Assembly: GCA_043802345.1 (NCBI GenBank)
Contig: JAZDLC010000086.1
Span: 1 to 12,702 of the forward strand
DNA from: JAZDLC01 sp043802345
GTDB lineage: Bacteria; Planctomycetota; B15-G4; JADJEK01
Direction of reading: 5' to 3'
DNA length: 12,702 bases
Part shown: in pieces, positions 7,177 to 12,702 of the stretch
How the letters are laid out: every line of letters begins with the position of its first letter
How positions within the stretch are numbered: the first letter of the stretch is position 1
Notes under the pieces: model-generated
Told to the model about the DNA's origin: nothing
Database searches by the model: none
What the model saw: only the letters and a program-made list of their open reading frames with translations
Program-made: the position numbers and the translations under genes

Positions 7177-8092
7177 GGCCGTTCGGGGCCAGCGTACGGA
7201 CTTCTCCGCGCGTGGGGAGCGAGGGGATGGCTCCTGCGCGGGTCGTGGCGAGCGCTCCGGCGGCGCAGGCGAAGCGGAGCGCATCCGGATCGGGCTTTCT
7301 CTCGAGCCAGGCGACGGCGAGGGCTCCCACGAAGGCGTCACCGGCAGCCACGGCGTCGATCGAGTTGACGGCGAACGCGTCCTGACGAATCGTCCTGCCG
7401 CCATTGCTGAGAAGGGCGCCGTCCCGCCCGAGCGTGACCACGACTGCCTTGGCGCCGGTCGCCAGGAGATACGCCGCCAGTTCTTCGGCCGGTTCGCTCT
7501 CGCCGCACCCGGCCAGCAGGGCAGCCTCGCTCCGGTTGACCACCAGCAGGTCGAGCCGCGCGAGCAGCGACAGGGGCAGCGGGCAGGCGGGAGCCGCGTT
7601 CAACACGATCGGCACGCCCGCTGCGTTCGCCAGGACAGCAGCCCGCTCCACCGTGGGAAGCGGCAGCTCGAGCTGGCAGACGATCAGGCCGGCCTGGCGG
7701 ATGACGCCCACCGGGAGATCGTCCGGCAGGAATGAGGCATTCGCGCCCGAGGCAACCACGATGCTGTTCTCCCCCGCGTCATCCACGGTGATCAGCGCCA
7801 CGCCGGTCACCTGTCCTTGAATCGATCGCAGGTACTGAAGGTCGAGCCCCTCTCGGAGCAGTCCCTGCCGGAGCTCCTCCCCGTGCGCATCGTCACCCAC
7901 CCTCCCGGCGAGCGTGACCGGAGGAGCCTCTTCCGACTGCAGCCTCGCCGCTGCCACCGCCTGGTTGGCGCCCTTCCCCCCGAGGAAGGTGCCGAACGGG
8001 CCGCCCAGGAGCGTCTCTCCCGGCGCGGGCAGCCGCGGGGCGCGAATGACCAGGTCCATGTTCAGCGATCCGAGCACGCAGATGCCGTTCAT
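7166..8092 (-). CDS. rbsK: Ribokinase (PfkB family)
   Basis: This kinase phosphorylates D-ribose or a close relative with ATP in the cytoplasm. The 308 residues align throughout with E. coli RbsK: 'VLGSLNMDLVI', 'LPAPGET', 'GGKGANQAVAAARL' (38-51), 'CQLELPLPTVERA', 'VVNRSEAALL', 'VVVTLGRDGALL' and the PfkB signature DAVAAGDAFVGALA (246-259). Residues equivalent to the E. coli ribose contacts are all kept: Asp13, Gly39-Lys40, Asn43, Glu142 and catalytic base Asp252. That argues for ribose-like specificity rather than a generic PfkB sugar kinase. The start overlaps the GH38-like gene's stop by 4 bases, so the kinase is translationally coupled as the third gene of the leftward operon. Its physiological sugar here may be a pentose released from the imported glycan, but D-ribose itself is equally possible. 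Confidence 0.88.
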   Translation of the reverse strand: MNGICVLGSLNMDLVIRAPRLPAPGETLLGGPFGTFLGGKGANQAVAAARLQSEEAPPVTLAGRVGDDAHGEELRQGLLREGLDLQYLRSIQGQVTGVALITVDDAGENSIVVASGANASFLPDDLPVGVIRQAGLIVCQLELPLPTVERAAVLANAAGVPIVLNAAPACPLPLSLLARLDLLVVNRSEAALLAGCGESEPAEELAAYLLATGAKAVVVTLGRDGALLSNGGRTIRQDAFAVNSIDAVAAGDAFVGALAVAWLERKPDPDALRFACAAGALATTRAGAIPSLPTRGEVRTLAPNGLTG

Positions 8093-10602
8093 GCCGGCTC
8101 TTCGCCCTTCTTGTGAATGGTGGCCCAGACGGAACGGTACTGGTCCAGGTTTCTCGGGATCTGCCGGCCCATCTCCAGGTCGAGCATCACGGTCGCGATC
8201 TCATGCGGCGCCAGAAGGAAGCGCACCCTGCTGCCGGGAGGTTCCCCTGCTGTCGGGCCCGGCTCTTCCGGCTCGGGAGAAAGCAGCTCGACGACCTCAC
8301 CCAGCAGATTGGTGCGCGCCGCGCTCCCGGTGCCCTTTAAATGGAGCGTGACCGGTCCTCCGGTCCCGTCGAACTCCACGATCCGCACCACGAACGGATC
8401 CCGGATTCCCCTGGCGAAACAACCGTCGAACAGGGCGGAACTACGTTCACGTTCCCGGTAGGCGGCCGTGATCATCCCCGGCCCCTCCAGACGGAACAGG
8501 CCGAACCGTGGCGGCAGATCCGGATTCTGCCCGGATGCGCCTCCTGCTCCGATGATCGCCGGCACGCGCGCCTCCGCCGAGAGCTTCGCCCGCTGGAGAT
8601 GGCTGAGCGGCCCGTGAGGGATGAAGATCAGGCGGGCGCCCGCCAGGTTCCCATCGCAGTACTCCTCGTCCCACGGGTCGTACATGTGCAGCAGATTCTC
8701 GACGCCGGCGTCCGTGCGGAAGAACGCCTGGCCGCCGTCATGAATCAGGAGCAGGCCGCGGTCCCCCGCCACGATGTCGAGCAGGGATTGCGCGGTGAAG
8801 GGACGCCGCACCGTCTCGAACCACTGGGGCGACGTCATCCAGTCTCCCGAGGGGTACTTGCGCTGGTGATCGTGTTCGGCCCGGATTTCCGAGATGGCGT
8901 ACGGCGTGTCGTGCAGCAGGGTCGGATTCTCGAGGGCTGGAGCGATCTCCGTGCGCAGGCCGGCGTGCATGCCGGGATCGGGCCGGGGCAGGAAGGCCTC
9001 GACACAGCGGATCTCGAGCCGTGGCGGGTACGGGAGCAGCTCCAGGTCGAAGACCAGGCTGGCGCCGTCCCGCCCGGTGCGACGCAGCGTCACCACGGAG
9101 CCGTCGAGTTCGACCTCCGCCGTCTCGAAACGGTCCTCGAGCCCGCCGTGCTTCATCGCGAGAGAGAGAAGAGGGTGCTTCGGATCGAGCGCTCCGTCCG
9201 GAAAGGCAGCGCTCTTGAGCTGCCGGATCACTCCTCGCTTTCGATCGATCTCGACCCAGAGATCCGCGAGCTCGAGGGTCACCGCCTCGTGCTGCGCGCG
9301 TGCGGTCGCGCCATCGGCTCGCCGCAGGTCTCGATCATTATCCCGCACGACCTGGTAGCCGAGCGCCGGTACCTGCACCACAGCCGCGTGCCTGCACGGG
9401 AATTCCACCACCACTGGGCGCTCCCAGCCCAGGGGGTTGAAGATCAGACGGCCATCCAGGCCCGCTGCCCGCCTCTCCAGCAGGGCGAGCGTCCGTTCCA
9501 GGACCAGGGAGGCCAGGGAGTTCGCCTTCGCGAACTGATGCTTGCCGACGAATCCGCAGAGCGCCTCGCATTCATGGTTGTCATGGTGCTGCGCCGCCAG
9601 GGTCTCGCGCCAGGCCTCCTCCAGTTCCCAGGTGGGGTAGACGTCCCAGGAGGGGTACGGGCGCCCGCAGAGCCCGCAAAGCGCCGCAGCGCTCTCCGCG
9701 GACAGGAGCAGCCGCTCCGTCCCGAGGCTGAGGCGCACCATCCGGTCGGCGTTCTTCGAAAGGCTCATGCCGTGGAAGACATCATCCATGCCGTACCTGC
9801 GCACAACCGCCTCGCCCTGATCGAGTTCCTTGACCAGTTCGGAGAGCGTGCGCGGCCGCAGGTCAAAGCGCGGATCCTCGAGCAAGTGGTTCAGCTTCGG
9901 CAGGAGCAGCTCGGAGCGGCACATCCAGTCTGGGGATGGCATCAGCTCGAGCCACTGGACCAGGACCACCTGTTCCCGGCCGGCAATCCGCTCCGGCTCG
10001 AGCCGCCCGTCGAAATCCTCGGGCCACTGATGCAGGCAGAACCCGGTCTTCGCCAGCGCCGGCAGCCTGGTTCCGTCGATCCCCTCCCAGTGGATCAGCG
10101 GCGACTCCTCTTCCGGGAAGGTCGGCGTGTGCCAGGTCCACTGGAAGAAGAGGGCAGCGCAGGTGAAGCCGCAACCCTTCAGCATCTGCGGCAGCTGTGG
10201 GTAGAAGTCGAACTCCTCCTCCCAGAAGGCGCGCGGCCGGACGCCGAGCAGCCTCTTCACGGCGCGCACGCCATGAACTCGCTGCCGGATGTTCGATTCC
10301 CCGCCGTGGAAGAGCCCGTACGGCTGGCCGTACGAGGCCCCCACGACCTCGATCCGGCCCTCCTCCACGGCGCGCTTCAGGAGCTCGAGCGCCCGCGGGG
10401 ACTCGGCGGCCAGCTTCTCGTAGCCGATGCCGTCGAAGTTCAGATTCCCGCGGACGCCGGCGCCGTCCATCAGCCGCAGCATGTCCGCGAGCGAGTCCTC
10501 GAGCACACCGGCGCCCCACAGCCACTCGAAGTCGACCCAGTGCATGTGGTTGCCGAAGGTGAAGTAGAGCGGCTTCGGAACGGTGTCGCTACTGTCCTGC
10601 AT
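8089..10602 (-). CDS. GH38-like glycosidase (alpha-mannosidase superfamily), divergent active site
   Basis: The 837 residues have the GH38 layout. The N-terminal (beta/alpha)7 catalytic region (about 11-260) has 'YFTFGNHMHWVDFEWLW' and 'AFWEEEFDFYPQLPQML'. A helical middle region carries the GH38 hallmark QHHD (338-341), then KANSLASLVLERTLALLERR. A long beta-rich C-terminal part (about 385-810) ends in 'FLLAPHEIATVMLDLE', typical of GH38 C-termini. The first metal motif is H-M-H-W-V-D, with one residue more than the canonical HxD. In an ungapped match to the GH38 'DPFG/DSFG' block, Glu129 occupies the nucleophile Asp position. It could be a subfamily with another specificity, or an inactive or remodelled enzyme. 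There is no signal peptide. The start at 10600-10602 lies inside the end of the peptidase gene (14-base overlap), so translation is probably coupled. Confidence 0.75.
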   Translation of the reverse strand: MQDSSDTVPKPLYFTFGNHMHWVDFEWLWGAGVLEDSLADMLRLMDGAGVRGNLNFDGIGYEKLAAESPRALELLKRAVEEGRIEVVGASYGQPYGLFHGGESNIRQRVHGVRAVKRLLGVRPRAFWEEEFDFYPQLPQMLKGCGFTCAALFFQWTWHTPTFPEEESPLIHWEGIDGTRLPALAKTGFCLHQWPEDFDGRLEPERIAGREQVVLVQWLELMPSPDWMCRSELLLPKLNHLLEDPRFDLRPRTLSELVKELDQGEAVVRRYGMDDVFHGMSLSKNADRMVRLSLGTERLLLSAESAAALCGLCGRPYPSWDVYPTWELEEAWRETLAAQHHDNHECEALCGFVGKHQFAKANSLASLVLERTLALLERRAAGLDGRLIFNPLGWERPVVVEFPCRHAAVVQVPALGYQVVRDNDRDLRRADGATARAQHEAVTLELADLWVEIDRKRGVIRQLKSAAFPDGALDPKHPLLSLAMKHGGLEDRFETAEVELDGSVVTLRRTGRDGASLVFDLELLPYPPRLEIRCVEAFLPRPDPGMHAGLRTEIAPALENPTLLHDTPYAISEIRAEHDHQRKYPSGDWMTSPQWFETVRRPFTAQSLLDIVAGDRGLLLIHDGGQAFFRTDAGVENLLHMYDPWDEEYCDGNLAGARLIFIPHGPLSHLQRAKLSAEARVPAIIGAGGASGQNPDLPPRFGLFRLEGPGMITAAYRERERSSALFDGCFARGIRDPFVVRIVEFDGTGGPVTLHLKGTGSAARTNLLGEVVELLSPEPEEPGPTAGEPPGSRVRFLLAPHEIATVMLDLEMGRQIPRNLDQYRSVWATIHKKGEEPA

Positions 10603-12628
10603 CCTTGACCCACTGGTCGAGCCAGGCCACGACCTCCTGGTGCCAGAGCTGACTGTTCCTCGGCTTCAGGACCCAGTGGTTTTCATCCGGGAAGTAGAGC
10701 AGCTTCGAGGGAATGCCGAGCCGCTGGAGCGCGGTGAAGCTGGCCATTCCGGACGTGTCGACCACCCGGTAGTCGAGCGCGCCGTGGATCACCAGCATCG
10801 GGGTCTTCCAGTTCTGGACGAAGTTCACCGGGTTGTGCTTCTCGTACGACTCCGGGTTCTCCCACGGGACGCCCATGTGATCCCACTCGGGGAACCAGGG
10901 CTCCTCGGTCATGAAGTAGGCCGCGCGCTCGTCCAGGTTGCCGTCGTGGCAAACAAAAGCCTTGAAGCGGTCGGTGTGCCCCGCCATCCAGTTGATCTGG
11001 TAGCCGCCGTACGACGCGCCGATGGCGCCCATCCGATCCGGATCGATGAAGCGATACGTCTCCAGGGCCCGGTCGACCCCTTTCATGATGTCCTCGAACG
11101 GCTTGCCGCCCCAGTCACCCCGGATCGAGTCGCAGAACTCCTGGCCGAAGCTGGTGCTGCCGTGGAAGTTGATCCCGAGCACCACGTAGCCGGCGCCGGC
11201 GTAGATCTGGGGGTTCCAGCGGTAGTGGAAATGGTCGTTCCAGGCGCCTTGCGGCCCGCCGTGCACCATCAGCGCCAGCGGGTACTTCTGGCCCTCCTTG
11301 AAGTCGACCGGTTTCAGCAGCCAGCTATGGACCCTGTCGCCGCCTGCTCCCTCGAACCAGAAGTCCTGCGGCTCGCTCATCCTCGCCGCCGCGACCCGCG
11401 CGCCGTTCACGTCGGTCAGACGCTTGACGTGCGATCCGGTCGGTCCCGATGACCAGACCTCCGCCGGACTCGTCATGGAGTCCTGGCAGAAGATCAACCG
11501 CCCGGTCGACGCCACCTGAAGCGAGGAGTTGGAATGCTGCGTGACGAGCGGCATCACCTTGCCGCTCTTCAGGTCGACGGAGAAGATCGCGTCGCGAGCG
11601 TTCTCGCCGGCGGTGACGTACAGGGTCTCACCATCCGCGGCCCAGGCCAGGCTGCCGCAGGAGCGATCCCAGTCATCCGCCACGCGCCGCTTTTTCCCGC
11701 TGCTCCGGTCGTGGATCACGATGCCGAACCGATCCGCCTCGTACCCCGGCCGCTTCATGGCCAGATAGGCGATCGAACTCCCGTCCGGTGAGTAGACCGG
11801 CGTGGTGTCCCACGCTTCGTTCTCTTCGGTGATGCAGCGGAGCCCTCCGCCGCTCACGGACGTCACGTACAGGTCCACGTCCGTGGACCAGGCGGCGTTC
11901 TCCACCTGCTTGATCGTCAGGCAGAGCTCGTCGCCCGCGGGAGACCAGGCGATCTCCTCTCCTCCCCCGAACGGGAGGGTGGGGCAATCGGCGTCGGCAT
12001 CCTGCATCAGGTCGAGCGGCTCGCCACCCGCGACCGGCAGCACGAAGACATGACTCCGCTTGCCGTCCTCCCAGGTGTCCCAGTGCCGGAACAGCAGCGT
12101 GGTGTAGCTGCGGGCCTGAACCGGATCGTCCGCCTTCTTCTTGTCGAGGTCGGCTGTCTCCCGCATCGTCTTCCCCGGATAGACATCCGCGCTGAAAGCG
12201 TAGCGGCTACCGTCGGGAGAGACGCTCAGATTGCCGAGCCCCACGGGAAGGTCGGTCACCTGCTCCGCCTCGCCGCCATCCGGCCGGATGGTCCAGATCT
12301 GGGGCGACCCGGAACGCGTAGAGAGGAAGGCGATCCTCTTTCCATCCGCCAGCCAACGCGGGCTCCAGTCCTGGGCGGAGCTGTTGGTCAACGCATGGTC
12401 GTGATACCCGTCCGCGGTCACCATCCGGATGTCGGCGTTGCTGCCGTTCTTCTCCAGGCTGTACTCCCGGCTGACGTACGCCACCCACGCGCCGTCGGGA
12501 GATACGTTCGCGTCCGAGATCCGCGCCATCCCGATCATGTCATTGAAGCAGAAGGGGTGGGAGGAACCGGCCTCCTCTCCGGCAACAGGCAAGAGACAGG
12601 CAAGGGCAATCGTCCAGCAGGCCAGCAT
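10589..12628 (-). CDS. Secreted S9 family peptidase (prolyl oligopeptidase / DPP5-like)
   Basis: This serine peptidase has an N-terminal beta-propeller and a C-terminal alpha/beta-hydrolase domain. Propeller blades show as SPDG-type repeats near 43, 88, 137, 229, 280 and 329. The hydrolase part begins around 430 with 'HGGPQGAWNDHFHYRWNPQ' (456-474) and GSTSFGQEF, which are DPP5/acylaminoacyl-peptidase-like. The triad is visible: Ser539 in GASYGG, Asp619 in HGALDYRV and His651 in DENHW. The S9 family removes di- or oligopeptides from peptide ends. The first 17 residues are hydrophobic and suggest export, but they lack a positive n-region. The frame is open to the window edge with no ATG, GTG or TTG, so a longer N-terminus beginning outside cannot be excluded. 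I keep this ATG because of the good ribosome-binding site. It is the first visible gene of the leftward operon, ahead of two sugar genes. Confidence 0.92.
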   Translation of the reverse strand: MLACWTIALACLLPVAGEEAGSSHPFCFNDMIGMARISDANVSPDGAWVAYVSREYSLEKNGSNADIRMVTADGYHDHALTNSSAQDWSPRWLADGKRIAFLSTRSGSPQIWTIRPDGGEAEQVTDLPVGLGNLSVSPDGSRYAFSADVYPGKTMRETADLDKKKADDPVQARSYTTLLFRHWDTWEDGKRSHVFVLPVAGGEPLDLMQDADADCPTLPFGGGEEIAWSPAGDELCLTIKQVENAAWSTDVDLYVTSVSGGGLRCITEENEAWDTTPVYSPDGSSIAYLAMKRPGYEADRFGIVIHDRSSGKKRRVADDWDRSCGSLAWAADGETLYVTAGENARDAIFSVDLKSGKVMPLVTQHSNSSLQVASTGRLIFCQDSMTSPAEVWSSGPTGSHVKRLTDVNGARVAAARMSEPQDFWFEGAGGDRVHSWLLKPVDFKEGQKYPLALMVHGGPQGAWNDHFHYRWNPQIYAGAGYVVLGINFHGSTSFGQEFCDSIRGDWGGKPFEDIMKGVDRALETYRFIDPDRMGAIGASYGGYQINWMAGHTDRFKAFVCHDGNLDERAAYFMTEEPWFPEWDHMGVPWENPESYEKHNPVNFVQNWKTPMLVIHGALDYRVVDTSGMASFTALQRLGIPSKLLYFPDENHWVLKPRNSQLWHQEVVAWLDQWVKDAGQ

Positions 12629-12635
12629 CAGAACA

Positions 12636-12641
12636 TCCTCT
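12636..12641 (-). promoter_or_regulatory. Shine-Dalgarno for the S9 peptidase start
   Basis: AGAGGA on the minus strand lies 7 bases before the ATG at 12626-12628. It decides this start against the longer open frame that continues to the right edge. In the remaining 74 bases upstream of the gene I see no convincing promoter. Confidence 0.6.
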
Positions 12642-12702
12642 CGCTGAAATCGAGTCCAAGGGCCGAGCCTGAGCGTACCCGAACATCCACACCCGGTGAA
12701 CA

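Noticed and set aside
7177..7190. GGCC-GTTCGG-GGCC hairpin just after the GH63-like stop, as a possible terminator
   Set aside because: The stem is only 4 bp, there is no T-run on either strand, and it lies inside the ribokinase coding sequence.
8341..10608. A 755-codon open frame on the plus strand, opposite the GH38-like gene
   Set aside because: Its translation is rich in Arg, Pro, Glu and Gln with no recognisable domain. It lies opposite a gene with clear family motifs, and long antisense frames are expected in high-GC DNA.

Overview
The window is a high-GC, gene-dense bacterial segment with ATGA start/stop overlaps. It encodes carbohydrate import and breakdown. Signal peptides on the solute-binding domain and on the peptidase, a binding-protein-dependent sugar importer, and glycosidases without signal peptides suggest a didermic, polysaccharide- or oligosaccharide-using environmental bacterium, for example from Acidobacteria, Planctomycetes, Hydrogenedentes or a similar high-GC phylum. 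The phylum cannot be fixed from the sequence alone. I see no RNA genes, insertion sequences, CRISPR arrays or phage genes.

Layout. The left edge (1-383, minus) is the N-terminal part of a glycoside hydrolase family 2 (GH2) enzyme. It is transcribed away from a 61-bp divergent intergenic space that holds an imperfect palindrome resembling a LacI-type operator. Rightward from it runs a five-gene operon (445-7176): a MalK-type ATPase, a solute-binding protein fused to a MalF/UgpA-type permease, a MalG-type permease, a DUF2961/GH172 protein, and a GH63-like alpha-glycosidase. A second operon runs leftward (12628-7166): a secreted S9 prolyl-oligopeptidase-family peptidase, a divergent GH38-like enzyme, and a ribokinase. 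The two operons converge and their last genes overlap by 11 bp.

How the genes fit together. The importer would capture an oligosaccharide in the periplasm with a membrane-tethered binding domain and move it into the cytoplasm. There GH172 (furanoside-active in the characterised members), GH63-like (alpha-glucoside-type), GH38-like (alpha-mannoside-type) and GH2 (beta-glycoside) enzymes would trim it, and a ribokinase with conserved ribose contacts would phosphorylate a released sugar. The mix of a furanosidase family, an alpha-mannosidase-like enzyme and a pentokinase suggests a heteroglycan rather than a simple disaccharide, but the substrate is inference.

The most notable points are the binding-protein/permease fusion with coherent topology, the GH38-like enzyme whose usual metal and nucleophile motifs are altered, and the GH172 gene placed directly behind its own importer.
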